From Candidatus Sulfotelmatobacter sp. (lineage in GTDB: Bacteria; Acidobacteriota; Terriglobia; Terriglobales; Acidobacteriaceae), in assembly GCA_025462865.1 (NCBI GenBank), contig JAOAPI010000150.1, positions 62,001 through 126,000 on the forward strand: DNA of 64,000 bases, read 5' to 3'. A program made the position numbers and the translations under genes. Shown here in pieces: positions 1 through 9,398 of this stretch; within the stretch, counting starts at the first letter, position 1, and every line of letters starts with the position of its first letter. Under the pieces are notes generated by a model, which ran no database searches, had not been told where the DNA came from, and worked only from the letters and a program-made list of their open reading frames with translations.

Positions 1-2
1 CC

Positions 3-272
3 AATGAAAATTTTCTCCGCTTGCAGGACGAACTCGCTGGCACGGAGAATCGCATCGCGGTCGAGCGCAAGCGTTATAACGACACGCTGCGGGATTACAA
101 CACCTACGTCCAACAGTTCCCCAACAGCATTTTCGCCAGATTTGCGGGTTTCAAGCCCAACGAAGCTTATTTCGAGGCATCACCGGGATCGCGCGAAGTT
201 CCCAAGGTAAACTTCTCAAGTCCAGGCGCAACAGCTCCGCAAGCAACACCGCAGCCAGCACCGGTACACTGA
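3..272 (+). CDS. lemA: LemA family protein, C-terminal part (5' end outside window)
   Basis: The frame is open from the left edge, so only about 89 C-terminal residues are present. The stretch ENRIAVERKRYND followed by YNTYVQQFPNSIFA and a phenylalanine-rich PNEAYFEA ending is the typical C-terminal helix and tail of LemA. LemA proteins have one N-terminal membrane anchor and a helical domain; their biochemical role is not settled. The last ~30 residues are a low-complexity Pro/Ala/Gln tail. The anchor and the start lie upstream of the window. The gene converges on the sigma-54 activator at 366, and I see no clear terminator in the 93 bp between them. Confidence 0.85.
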   Translation, partial: NENFLRLQDELAGTENRIAVERKRYNDTLRDYNTYVQQFPNSIFARFAGFKPNEAYFEASPGSREVPKVNFSSPGATAPQATPQPAPVH

Positions 273-365
273 AACTTTAGGATTGCGGGCGCCGAACCAC
301 TTCTGGCGTGTGGTTATCGGGGATTGTAAAGCGACGTCAGAGAGAACGAGGTTACATTTCAACCA

Positions 366-2282
366 CTAAGAAGGCAGTTCCCAGCCTTCATCTTTCATTT
401 TCTTGTTGGTCCAGTGTTGCAGCTGCTCGAAGAGCGCCGGGTCAATCACAGAAAATCGCAGCCCGACGCGGCCTTCTCCTCCAAACCAGACGATGCGGGC
501 TTTTGCCTGAAAAATCGTCGAGCTTTCGGGAAGCGGAAAACTCACGCCGAGAATGCCGGTAAACTTCATGGGTTCCTTGAGGCCGTCGATACCCATGCCA
601 CCGGCGCTGAGGTTCACGCCCTGGGCCCGAACTTCTTCCCCTTTCTGATTTTTCAGCAATACATCAAGAGTCACGCGAGCGCGAAAAAATTTCTGTTGCT
701 CAATGCTGATAAAGCCCAACGAGTTCGCGGCATCCGCGGAATTTATGTTGATGTTGTATTCCTTCAGCTTCCGGCTGAGCGTGCGGCGGGAAATTCCCAG
801 TTGTTCTGCGGCTTGACTCCGATGACCGCCGCTGCGTTCCAGCGCGCGGATGATCATTTGCTCTTCCATGCTGTCGAGATTGCCGACGGGCATAGAGGCA
901 GCCTGACGCTGTGCCACTGGGTTGCCCGACATCGCATCCGTGATTTGCGATTTGTGGATCTCGGGCTGCCGCGACTCCACCGCTACTCGAGCGACGAGGT
1001 TGCGTAGTTCCCGAACGTTCCCCGGCCAGGAGTGCGACAGCAGCGCGGAAACAGCATCAGGAGTGAACAAGCTGCCTGGCTTTTTGACATTAAGAAAATG
1101 TTCAGCTAAAGCCACGATGTCCTCGGGACGTTCCCTAAGAGGTGGAACGCGAAGTTGAAACTGACCGAGACGATGAAAGAGATCTTCGCGAAAACGTCCG
1201 TCCTTTACCGCAGCGTCAAGATCCTGATTGGTGGCAGCAACAATGCGAACGTCCACCTTGATCTTGCGATGTCCGCCCAATCGATAGAAGGGATATCCGT
1301 CGAGCACTCGTAAAAGCTTCACCTGAGTTTGAAGCTGCAATTCACCGATTTCATCAAGAAATAACGTGCCTTTGTCGGCCATTTCGAACAGACCGGCCCG
1401 AGAGGAATCCGCGCCAGTGAATGCGCCTTTCTCATAGCCAAATAATTCACTTTCGACCAAATTCTCTGGAAGGGCCGCACAGTTGATGTCAACCCAGGGG
1501 CGGCTGCTGCGGTTCGAGGACTGGTGAATCGTACGAGCGATGAGTTCCTTGCCGGTCCCGGTTTCACCGGTGATCAGCACGCTTTCCGTGTGACCGGCTA
1601 CGCGGTCCACCATGCGCATGAAGCGGTGCATCAGAGGACTGGCCAGTATAAGATTCGTTCCGTCTATCTCACGCGAAACGGTATGCGCAGATTCTTCCTC
1701 ATCCGTTCGTAGGATGGGAACAGGCGGAAGCTTTACTACTTCCTCAGCGACAGAGAACGTAACGATTAACCCGGTGGGAGCGGAACTAGCGGCGCGCAGT
1801 ACGGTAACGGACAACTCCCCAGCGAAGGTCTTTCCAGACTTGGGTTGAAACTGAAATGAAGTCTTGTAATAACCGTGCTTTAGCGCCTCTGTCAGCATGG
1901 TCTGCTGCAACTTGTCCCGCTCGGCGCCATCTTCATGTAAGAAGAAAGCTGCCAATGGGTGGCCTAAAACAGCTGCGGGGCTATTGCCGAAAATATTCAA
2001 CGCACCTTCGCTGCAGCCGGTGATTGTGCCTTGAGGGTCAGCCGACAGCATGGCAATTTTCCCCAGCACTCCGGGGTGCAGAATTCCCGCGCGTAGGCTC
2101 GCGGTCTTTGTTCCCGTGCCCACGAGCGCTCGCTCTTGCGGCTGCGAATTAATGTTTTCTGTTGGCATTCCGCGCGTTTGGAATTGATCTTGACACAGAG
2201 CAGCTGTCTTGCAGGAAGTATGCCGTTGCGGGTGATAACGAAAGTAATTTATCAGCCTGGAAAATGATCTGGATCCGGACAT
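366..2282 (-). CDS. Sigma-54-dependent transcriptional activator: PAS, AAA+, Fis HTH, PilZ
   Basis: This predicted enhancer-binding activator of RpoN polymerase has 638 residues from the longest start. A PAS domain covers about 75-180. The AAA+ domain covers about 205-440, with Walker A GETGTGKE (239-246), the sigma-54 contact loop GAFTGA (286-291) and Walker B TLFLDE. A Fis-type helix-turn-helix lies at about 475-512 (SQAAEQLGISRRTLSRKL). A PilZ domain at about 530-625 has an FRARV start, NLSAGG and a VGLRF strand. There is no receiver domain, so input should come through PAS and, unusually, through cyclic-di-GMP binding at PilZ. Placing PilZ after the DNA-binding domain is uncommon. Both possible starts (2282, or Met39 at 2168) have weak ribosome sites; Met39 begins a more protein-like segment. 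It is divergent from the HD-GYP gene at 2463. Confidence 0.9.
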   Translation of the reverse strand: MSGSRSFSRLINYFRYHPQRHTSCKTAALCQDQFQTRGMPTENINSQPQERALVGTGTKTASLRAGILHPGVLGKIAMLSADPQGTITGCSEGALNIFGNSPAAVLGHPLAAFFLHEDGAERDKLQQTMLTEALKHGYYKTSFQFQPKSGKTFAGELSVTVLRAASSAPTGLIVTFSVAEEVVKLPPVPILRTDEEESAHTVSREIDGTNLILASPLMHRFMRMVDRVAGHTESVLITGETGTGKELIARTIHQSSNRSSRPWVDINCAALPENLVESELFGYEKGAFTGADSSRAGLFEMADKGTLFLDEIGELQLQTQVKLLRVLDGYPFYRLGGHRKIKVDVRIVAATNQDLDAAVKDGRFREDLFHRLGQFQLRVPPLRERPEDIVALAEHFLNVKKPGSLFTPDAVSALLSHSWPGNVRELRNLVARVAVESRQPEIHKSQITDAMSGNPVAQRQAASMPVGNLDSMEEQMIIRALERSGGHRSQAAEQLGISRRTLSRKLKEYNININSADAANSLGFISIEQQKFFRARVTLDVLLKNQKGEEVRAQGVNLSAGGMGIDGLKEPMKFTGILGVSFPLPESSTIFQAKARIVWFGGEGRVGLRFSVIDPALFEQLQHWTNKKMKDEGWELPS

Positions 2283-2462
2283 AATTCTTCGAGCCCGGGC
2301 CGCGCCCCACTCAATATTTTTTGCCGTTACCTCGGTAAGCTACTTAAAAGCCCCTAAGAACAATAGGATTTCAGTGAACAGGCTCGCCCGGACGTGTGCG
2401 TCGGAGATTTCCGCGCAGCGGGTGTCGTCTGTCGACTCCCCTGCGACAGAAGTAGTGACGCA

Positions 2463-4904
2463 ATGTCGACTCGGACAAAGCTATTTGTCGGGATTACTGT
2501 TTCGCTTGGAATGGCGGTGCTGTGCTCTGCTCTTTGGCGCTGGCAATCCGCTGATCTGACGCGATTTGTCTGCTATTTGATAGTCGCCGTCCTGGCTTCC
2601 AGCCTGAAGGTGCAACTGCCGGCAATCGACGGCACGATGTCAGTAAATTTCCTTTTCATTCTTCTTGGTGTAATGGAGCTGAGCCTGCCCGAGACTCTGG
2701 CCATCGGGTGTACGGCAACTCTGGTACAAAGCGTTTGGCAGGCACGGAACCGCCCAGACCCGGTGAAAGTGCTATTCAACGTCTTCGGCATGATGGCGAA
2801 TGCCAGCGCACTGTGTTACGTGAGCTATCACTGGTTGAATGGAAAAATGGGGAACAACAGACCGGTTCTGCTGATAGTGGCGGCGCTGGTTTTTTTTCTC
2901 GCCAATACTCTTCCAATTTCCGTGGTCATTGCGCTGACAGAAAACAAGACTAGCCGCAAAGTATGGTCGGAGTGCTACTTCTGGTCATTTCCCTACTATC
3001 TGGTCGGAGCCGCCGCGGTTGGGTTGGTAGGAGTGGTGAACAGCCGCGCCGGCTGGCAGACTTCTCTGCTCGTCCTGCCGGTGATTTATTGGGTGTACCG
3101 CTCTTATCGCCTGTATCTGGGACGATTGGAGGCCGAGAAAGAGCGAGTGGAAGTTGAAAAGAGGCACGTTGAACAGATTGCATCGCTGAACATGCGTACC
3201 ATCGAGGCCCTCGCGCTGGCCATCGAAGCCAAGGACCACACCACGCATACGCATCTGCAACGTGTGCGGACCTACGCGGTAGAAATCGCCAAAGAAATTG
3301 GCCTTTCGCCCGATGAGATTGAGGCACTACGAGCCGCAGCCCTGCTGCATGACATTGGTAAACTCGCGGTGCCGGAGCACATCATCAACAAACCCGGGAA
3401 GTTGACTCCGGAAGAATTCGAGAAGATGAAAGTGCACCCGATCGTAGGTGCGGAAATCCTGGATCGAGTGGCATTCCCTTATCCGGTAGCACCGATAGTG
3501 CGCGCGCATCACGAGAGATGGGATGGCTCAGGATACCCTTCGGGCCTGATCGGCGAAGAGATCCCCATCGGAGCACGAATTCTTGCGGTCGTCGATTGCC
3601 TCGACGCGCTGGCTTCAGACCGGCAATATCGCCCAGCCATACCTCTCGATCACGCCATGGAAACGGTGAAGGAGAAGTCCGGAAAGTGGTTCGACCCGAA
3701 GGTGGTGGAGATTCTCGAGCGCCGCTACAAAGAACTGGAACGCACCGCGCAAGTCTCTGAGGACGGCTTCGCCCCCGCCGGATTCGCAAAGGATGTACGC
3801 GTGGAGCGCGGTCTCGCTCCGGCAACCGGATTCGAAAAGTGGGCCAACAATTCGCAGAACGAAACCGACTTCCTGACCTCAATTGCATCAGCCCGACACG
3901 AAGCTCAAGCCATGTTCGAGTTGAGCCAGGATCTTGGAAACTCACTCAGCCTCAGCGAAACACTTTCGGTTCTGTCGATGCGGCTCCGAAGACTTATTCC
4001 CTATGACTCTATTGCGGTATTCGTAAACCGCAATGGATGGTTGTTGCCGGAGCTGGTAAGCGGCGAAAATTTCCGCGTTTTGTCGTCGCTGAAAATCCGC
4101 GTCGGCGAAGGTTTGTGCGGCTGGGTGGCGGAGAATTGCAAACCCATCATCAACGGCAACCCGCAGGTGGAAGAAGGTTATGTCGCCGATCCAAAAACTG
4201 CCACGCTAGCTTCGGCTCTGGTGGTTCCGTTGCAGGGACTGAATGGCGTCGTCGGCGTCCTCGCCATGTATCACTCGAGTCTGGATGCTTTTACTCCAGA
4301 CCATTTGCGGATTCTCCTCGCAGTTGCCTCTAAGGTCGCTCTCTCAGTCGAAAACGCCCTCAAGTATCAGCAGGCGGAGAGTTCCGCGACTACAGACTTT
4401 CTCACCGGCCTGCCCAATGCGCGCTCGCTGTTTGTGCATCTGGCGCAGGAAGTGGCGCGCTGCCGCCGTATGAAGACTTCGCTCGCCGTAATGGTATGCG
4501 ATATCGACGGCCTCAAAAAAATTAACGACTCCTTCGGCCACCTCGAGGGAGACAAATTGCTGCGGGAGTTCAGCGTCCGCCTGAAAGATGCATGCCGCGG
4601 CTACGACTACGTTGCCCGCATGGGTGGCGATGAATTTGTAGTGATGGCACCCGGCCTTTCGGTTGAAGGTGCTGAGGAGAAAACCGGCCGCTTGAATCAG
4701 GCAGCCATTGATGCGGGACGGCATACCTGCGGTCGGGAAGTGATTACTTTGAGCGTAGGTACCGCTTTCTGTCCGGAGGATGGCTTTGACGTAGAAGCTT
4801 TGCTGGCTGAAGCCGACCGTCGCATGTACACCGTGAAGCAAACTCACCACGCCCAAAATGCAGCCAGCCAGGGCACCCTCGCACACGGCGCTTCAGGAAA
4901 ATAG
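2463..4904 (+). CDS. Membrane sensor HD-GYP-GAF-GGDEF protein (c-di-GMP phosphodiesterase/diguanylate cyclase)
   Basis: This 813-residue protein has both c-di-GMP turnover domains. The N-terminal ~215 residues are a multi-pass membrane sensor region. HD-GYP follows at about 240-430, with H296-D297 in HDIGK, HH at 349-350 and GYP at 357-359, so the metal site looks intact. A GAF domain (about 470-620) comes next. The GGDEF domain at about 640-800 has its active site at 721-725 and an RxxD inhibitory site five residues before it. The protein could therefore make and break c-di-GMP. The ATG at 2463 is chosen over an upstream ATG at 2394 because it directly precedes the first hydrophobic segment. 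Its sensor region is clearly related to the stand-alone protein at 11241. Its stop codon touches the start of the next gene, a peptide transporter permease. Confidence 0.93.
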   Translation: MSTRTKLFVGITVSLGMAVLCSALWRWQSADLTRFVCYLIVAVLASSLKVQLPAIDGTMSVNFLFILLGVMELSLPETLAIGCTATLVQSVWQARNRPDPVKVLFNVFGMMANASALCYVSYHWLNGKMGNNRPVLLIVAALVFFLANTLPISVVIALTENKTSRKVWSECYFWSFPYYLVGAAAVGLVGVVNSRAGWQTSLLVLPVIYWVYRSYRLYLGRLEAEKERVEVEKRHVEQIASLNMRTIEALALAIEAKDHTTHTHLQRVRTYAVEIAKEIGLSPDEIEALRAAALLHDIGKLAVPEHIINKPGKLTPEEFEKMKVHPIVGAEILDRVAFPYPVAPIVRAHHERWDGSGYPSGLIGEEIPIGARILAVVDCLDALASDRQYRPAIPLDHAMETVKEKSGKWFDPKVVEILERRYKELERTAQVSEDGFAPAGFAKDVRVERGLAPATGFEKWANNSQNETDFLTSIASARHEAQAMFELSQDLGNSLSLSETLSVLSMRLRRLIPYDSIAVFVNRNGWLLPELVSGENFRVLSSLKIRVGEGLCGWVAENCKPIINGNPQVEEGYVADPKTATLASALVVPLQGLNGVVGVLAMYHSSLDAFTPDHLRILLAVASKVALSVENALKYQQAESSATTDFLTGLPNARSLFVHLAQEVARCRRMKTSLAVMVCDIDGLKKINDSFGHLEGDKLLREFSVRLKDACRGYDYVARMGGDEFVVMAPGLSVEGAEEKTGRLNQAAIDAGRHTCGREVITLSVGTAFCPEDGFDVEALLAEADRRMYTVKQTHHAQNAASQGTLAHGASGK

Positions 4905-5777
4905 ATGAATAATCTGCGATGGAAAATTGGTGGGCATGCACTGGCGGTGGTAGCGACGCTACTGCTTGGAGGCCTGCTTTCTGCAACACTGGTGCGGCTC
5001 GCCCCTGGTTTCGACGCGGATGAGCGGGAGCTAGATCCGCACTTGAATACGCAGAGCGTGCAGGCATTACGCGAGGCGAGGCGGCACGAACATAACATCT
5101 TCCACTTTTATCTCTCGTACTTGAATCACTCACTACACGGAGACTTGGGCACTTCGCTAGCACTCGGCCAACCGGTGCGGACTTTGTTGGGTGATCGCTT
5201 GCCCCTCACTACACGCTTGCTGACCACTGGTCTCGGACTCGCGTGGATGTTGTCACTGACGCTGGCATTGAGCGCTGCCTGGCTGAGGCTTTCGATTTTC
5301 GATGTCTTCACCACCGTGGTGAGCGGAACTTTTCTCTGTATTCCGGCCGCGGTGCTGGCATTGCTATCGGTACTCTGGAATCTGCCGGGGTCGTTGGCGA
5401 TTGCGCTGATCGTTTTCCCTCGCACCTATCGATATGCCAGCAATCTGCTGGTGAAAGTTTATTCCCGGCCTCATATCCTTGCAGCGCGGGCGCGAGGTCT
5501 GGGAGAAGCACGCATCCTGTTCCGCCATGTAGTGCCTGTGGTCACGCCGCAGCTGCTAGCTGTCGCCGGAGTTTCCGTAAGCGTAGCTGTTGGAGCCGCA
5601 ATTCCCGTCGAAGCGTTGTGCGGATTGCCAGGGGTGGGACAACTGGCATGGCAAGCTGCGCTGGCACGCGATCTGCCCTTGCTGGTTAACATTACGATTC
5701 TGGTGACACTGGTAACCTTGCTGGCCAATTCCGCGGCAGATGTAATCGGTCATGTGGTCCAGAGGCGGGAAATATGA
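4905..5777 (+). CDS. Peptide/nickel-type ABC transporter permease (DppB-like)
   Basis: This inner-membrane permease has 290 residues, somewhat short for the DppB/OppB family (usually 300-340). An N-terminal membrane segment is followed by a periplasmic region containing a DLGTSL motif, as in DppB. Several membrane helices follow, with an EAA-type cytoplasmic loop (RARGLGEARILFRHVVP) that would dock on the ATPase. The ATG follows the TAG of the HD-GYP gene with no spacer, and the end overlaps the next permease by 4 bp. This implies one transcript and translational coupling. Substrate cannot be told from sequence; the family carries oligopeptides, nickel, opines and some sugars. Confidence 0.9.
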   Translation: MNNLRWKIGGHALAVVATLLLGGLLSATLVRLAPGFDADERELDPHLNTQSVQALREARRHEHNIFHFYLSYLNHSLHGDLGTSLALGQPVRTLLGDRLPLTTRLLTTGLGLAWMLSLTLALSAAWLRLSIFDVFTTVVSGTFLCIPAAVLALLSVLWNLPGSLAIALIVFPRTYRYASNLLVKVYSRPHILAARARGLGEARILFRHVVPVVTPQLLAVAGVSVSVAVGAAIPVEALCGLPGVGQLAWQAALARDLPLLVNITILVTLVTLLANSAADVIGHVVQRREI

Positions 5778-6580
5778 GCCTCGGGCGAAAACTTGCATGT
5801 GCGGCCTTAGTGCTTGTGATGAGTGCATCGGCGGCCGCCAACTGGCTGGCCCCCGCGGGTTACTCCAAACAATACCGCGAGGCTACGAATGCACCGCCGT
5901 CGCACACCCACTGGCTTGGCACGGATGAAATCGGGCGGGACCGCTTTGCCCGCGTTCTTTACGGCACGCGAATTTCCTTGCTGTTAGCTCCGGCAGCAGC
6001 GCTTCTTTCGACACTGATGGCGGCGTTTTTCGGAGGATTGGCAGGATATCTCGGCGGCGCCTGGGCTCGCACGGCGATGGCGGTGACCGATCTGTTCTTG
6101 TCGTTGCCCTGGTTGTTCCTGCTGATCGCGGCGCGGGCGCTGATGCCGCTAAATGTATCTCCGCTGATATCAGTACTGGTGACATTTCTGTTGCTGGGAC
6201 TTTTGGGCTGGACCACTGCGGCGCGAGTGCTTTGCACCACCGCCGCATCGCTGCGTACGTCAGATTTTGTAAGGCAAGCGCGAGCCGCGGGTCTCACCGG
6301 TCAAAGATTATTTTGGATGCATGTCGTACCGAATTTGAAGCCTGTCCTATACGCGCAATTTTGGATTTCAATTCCCGTCTTCATTTTGAGCGAAGCTAAC
6401 CTTGGGATCCTCGGATTGGGCGTTGCCGAACCCATGCCCTCTTGGGGAAGCCTGCTCAAAGAGCTGGAAGGCCTGGTTTCAGTTGGGGAGGAACCTTGGA
6501 AATTTGCGCCGTTGATTTTACTGGCGGTAGTGGTTACGTCGTTTCAGCTTTTGTTGTCCAAGCAAGAGGAGGCCGCGTGA
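5774..6580 (+). CDS. Peptide/nickel-type ABC transporter permease (DppC-like)
   Basis: This is the second inner-membrane subunit (268 residues) of the same importer. The N-terminal part has the DppC-type sequence HWLGTDEIGRDRFARVLYGTR, which is highly characteristic. It is followed by about five hydrophobic helices and the EAA loop RQARAAGLTGQRLFWMHVVP. The C-terminal part has the typical LGLGVAEPMPSWGSLL ending. The start overlaps the DppB-like stop as ATGA, and the end overlaps the GTG start of the binding protein, so the three genes are translationally coupled. Confidence 0.93.
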   Translation: MSLGRKLACAALVLVMSASAAANWLAPAGYSKQYREATNAPPSHTHWLGTDEIGRDRFARVLYGTRISLLLAPAAALLSTLMAAFFGGLAGYLGGAWARTAMAVTDLFLSLPWLFLLIAARALMPLNVSPLISVLVTFLLLGLLGWTTAARVLCTTAASLRTSDFVRQARAAGLTGQRLFWMHVVPNLKPVLYAQFWISIPVFILSEANLGILGLGVAEPMPSWGSLLKELEGLVSVGEEPWKFAPLILLAVVVTSFQLLLSKQEEAA

Positions 6581-8229
6581 AGCGTAAAGAGAGACAGTCG
6601 GAGATGATGGTAGCTCCCTGCTGGAAAGCAATCGCTGCGGCAATCATTTGCCTGGGATCTCTACTCGGATGCGCGACGGCTCAAGCCAGTGGTGAGCTGA
6701 AGTTTTGTCTCCGCACCGAACCGAAAACATTTAACCCCCTGAAGGTTGAAGACGAGGCCTCCGGCACTATCCGCTATTTGACTGGTGGCGTGTTGGTCCG
6801 AGTGAATCGCCAATCCCAGGAACTAGAGCCGGAGTTGGCGCAAACGTGGAAACTTTCTAAAGACGGGCGGCAAATATCATTTCACTTGCGCAGCGGACTA
6901 TCTTTCTCGGACGGCACGACTTTTTCCGCGGAGGACGTCGCTTACACAGTCCAGCAGTTGATGGACCCGGCGCTGCATTCGCCGACCGGCGACGCTTTTC
7001 GTTCGGGCACCGGAAATGTCGAAACTAAGATCCTGTCCCCTACGCAAATTTCGATCAGGTTCCCGGCCCCGGTGGCCGGACTGGATCGCCTCTTCGACCA
7101 GGTCGCAATTCTCTCTGGACATTCGCCAAAAAAAGAAATGGCGGTCCTGGGGCCGTTCATGGTGGCCGATTACAAAGCTGGATCCACAGTTCTGTTGAAG
7201 CGCAATCCCAACTACTGGAAGTCTGATGAACAAGGGCGCAAACTGCCTTATCTGGATTCCATACGGCTGGATATCCAGCCCAACCGCGATGTTGAGATGC
7301 TTCGTTTCAAGCGCGGAGAACTTGACCTGATCAATTCTCTTGATAGTGAATACTTCGATAAGCTGGCGACAACTTCGCCGCAACTGGTGCACGACGCGGG
7401 CGCGTCGCTGGATAGCGAGCAACTCTGGTTTAACGAAGTAGCCAAGTCTCCAATTCCAAAATACAAGAAGGCATGGTTCCATTCGGCCAATTTCCGGCGG
7501 GCGATTTCGGAAGCGATCAATCGCGAGGATCTAAGCCGCGTCGTTTTCCACGGGCATGCCCAGCCCGCAGCGGGACCGTTTTCGCCGGCCAATAAATTCT
7601 GGTTCAACGCAAAGCTCAAACCGCAAACCTATAGTCCCGACGGGGCGTTGAAGGCGCTGCAGTCCGATGGCTTCCGCATGGAGAACGGAACGCTCAAAGA
7701 TAAGGACGGCAATGAGGTTGTGTTTTCGATCATCACAAATGCGGGTAACAAATACCGCGAGCGTATGGCCGTGTTGATTCAGGAAGATTTACAGAAGATT
7801 GGCATCCACGTGAATGTGGTGACACTCGACTTCCCTTCCCTGATTGAACGCATGACGCAGAGCTTCGACTATGAAGCGATCCTCCTCGGACTGACCAACG
7901 TCGATCTGGATCCAAATGGCGAGATGAATGTGTGGCTGAGTTCCTCGGAGAATCACCAGTGGAATCCGCAGCAGAAAACTCCAGAAACTTCGTGGGAGGC
8001 GGAAATCGACCGCCAGATGCGGGCACAGGCTTCGTCGAGCGATTTGAAGAAACGCAAAGAGGCGTTCGACCGCGTGCAGGAAATCGTCGTTGATCAGGAA
8101 CCTTTCATCTTCCTGATTAACAAGAATGCACTTTCCGCGGTTTCAACCAGCGTGCACGGGGCGGCTCCGGTCATTCTGTCACCGCAAACATTCTGGAACG
8201 CAGAACGGCTGGCTGTATCAGCGAAATAG
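6577..8229 (+). CDS. ABC transporter substrate-binding lipoprotein, family 5 (DppA/OppA-like)
   Basis: This 550-residue protein captures the substrate outside the inner membrane for the adjacent permeases. The signal peptide ends in a lipobox-like SLLGC, so it is probably a lipoprotein. The mature part has family-5 features: EPKTFNPLK near the N-terminus, PELAQTWKLSKDGRQISFHLR, and DGTTFSAEDV. I chose the GTG at 6577 because a strong AGAGGAGG site sits a few bases upstream and the codon overlaps the preceding TGA. An ATG at 6604 is a possible alternative. The ligand is unknown, and the neighbourhood offers no metabolic genes that would reveal it. Confidence 0.92.
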   Translation: MKRKERQSEMMVAPCWKAIAAAIICLGSLLGCATAQASGELKFCLRTEPKTFNPLKVEDEASGTIRYLTGGVLVRVNRQSQELEPELAQTWKLSKDGRQISFHLRSGLSFSDGTTFSAEDVAYTVQQLMDPALHSPTGDAFRSGTGNVETKILSPTQISIRFPAPVAGLDRLFDQVAILSGHSPKKEMAVLGPFMVADYKAGSTVLLKRNPNYWKSDEQGRKLPYLDSIRLDIQPNRDVEMLRFKRGELDLINSLDSEYFDKLATTSPQLVHDAGASLDSEQLWFNEVAKSPIPKYKKAWFHSANFRRAISEAINREDLSRVVFHGHAQPAAGPFSPANKFWFNAKLKPQTYSPDGALKALQSDGFRMENGTLKDKDGNEVVFSIITNAGNKYRERMAVLIQEDLQKIGIHVNVVTLDFPSLIERMTQSFDYEAILLGLTNVDLDPNGEMNVWLSSSENHQWNPQQKTPETSWEAEIDRQMRAQASSSDLKKRKEAFDRVQEIVVDQEPFIFLINKNALSAVSTSVHGAAPVILSPQTFWNAERLAVSAK

Positions 8230-8305
8230 TGGCATTTCCTGGCGACGGATTTGCACGAATTCACATGAACCATAAAAGCTAGGAAACAGCGAAAGCACAA
8301 GCCAC

Positions 8306-9148
8306 ATGGCGTTTAAGAACTCACAAGAGAAGACTTTGCTGTCGGCGCACATCTCTGTGCGTTACGCGGACAAGCCGGTCTTACGCGCAGTGCAGTTGAA
8401 GATTCAGTGCGGCGAAGTGCTGGGGCTGGTTGGGCAGAGTGGCTCTGGCAAGAGCACACTGGCCATGGCGATTCTTGGACTTCTCGAGAAAAAGCGCACA
8501 CACACCGAAGGCAACATCCGGTTTCAGGACTCCGAACTCCTACAGCTCTCAGAACGTGAGCTGCGAGCGTTGCGGGGACGAGCGATTGCACTGGTCTTAC
8601 AAAGCCCCTTGTCCTCCTTGAACCCGGCGCTCAAAATCCGAACCCAACTTAAGGAAGCATGGCGCGCTCACGCTTCGGGCACATCCGAAGAGTGCATGAC
8701 GGCGATCCGGGCGTGTATGGCGAGCGTTTCGCTGCCCTCCGACGACGAATTTCTTCGCAAGTATCCTTCACAGATGAGCGTGGGACAAGCGCAGCGCGTG
8801 CTCATCGCGATGGCGGTAATGCATCGTCCCGCGCTACTGATCGCGGACGAAGCGACCAGCGCGCTCGATGTGATCACGCAATCCGAAATTTTGGCGCTGT
8901 TCCGGCACCTGAACCGCTCCACGGGAATGGCGATTCTCTACATTTCTCATGATCTTGCATCGGTGGCGGGGATTTGCGACCGCATCGCCATTCTTCACCA
9001 GGGCGAAATCGTTGAGTGTGGGACCACGGAGCAAATCTTCACCAACCCGGGCCACAACTATACGCAGCGGTTGATGGCAGCGATTCCAAGAGTTCTGTCG
9101 GCGGGCGCTAACCCGCAACGGAAAAGCGAAGCTGCTGCCGCACGGTAA
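8306..9148 (+). CDS. Peptide-type ABC transporter ATP-binding protein (DppD-like)
   Basis: This is the ATPase of the importer (280 residues). Walker A is GQSGSGKST, the signature is a variant MSVGQAQRV in place of LSGGQ, Walker B is LLIADEATSALD, and the switch His lies in ISHDLAS. The C-terminal NPGHNYTQRLMAAIP region is typical of the oligopeptide ATPase family. It lies 76 bp after the binding-protein gene on the same strand. Only one ATPase gene is present, whereas many Dpp/Opp systems have two (D and F). It may act as a homodimer or pair with a partner elsewhere. Confidence 0.92.
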   Translation: MAFKNSQEKTLLSAHISVRYADKPVLRAVQLKIQCGEVLGLVGQSGSGKSTLAMAILGLLEKKRTHTEGNIRFQDSELLQLSERELRALRGRAIALVLQSPLSSLNPALKIRTQLKEAWRAHASGTSEECMTAIRACMASVSLPSDDEFLRKYPSQMSVGQAQRVLIAMAVMHRPALLIADEATSALDVITQSEILALFRHLNRSTGMAILYISHDLASVAGICDRIAILHQGEIVECGTTEQIFTNPGHNYTQRLMAAIPRVLSAGANPQRKSEAAAAR

Positions 9149-9398
9149 ACGACGTCTCCAATCCTTTTTTCCCTGCCAGTAACTAACCGAAGTAACCATT
9201 GCGGAATTGCGGGACAAACTGTCCCGCGCCCCACCCAGCAGGACAGACTGGCCCACCCTGCACCCAGTGACGGCTTTTATCTCCAATGATTGCAAAGGTT
9301 TACGAGCAAGCGATTGGCCTTGCCCGTGCATAACAGCATGTGGGTCTAAGCATTACTGTGCTCTACATTCGTTCTTGCGCTTGGGAAGGGTGAGATTC

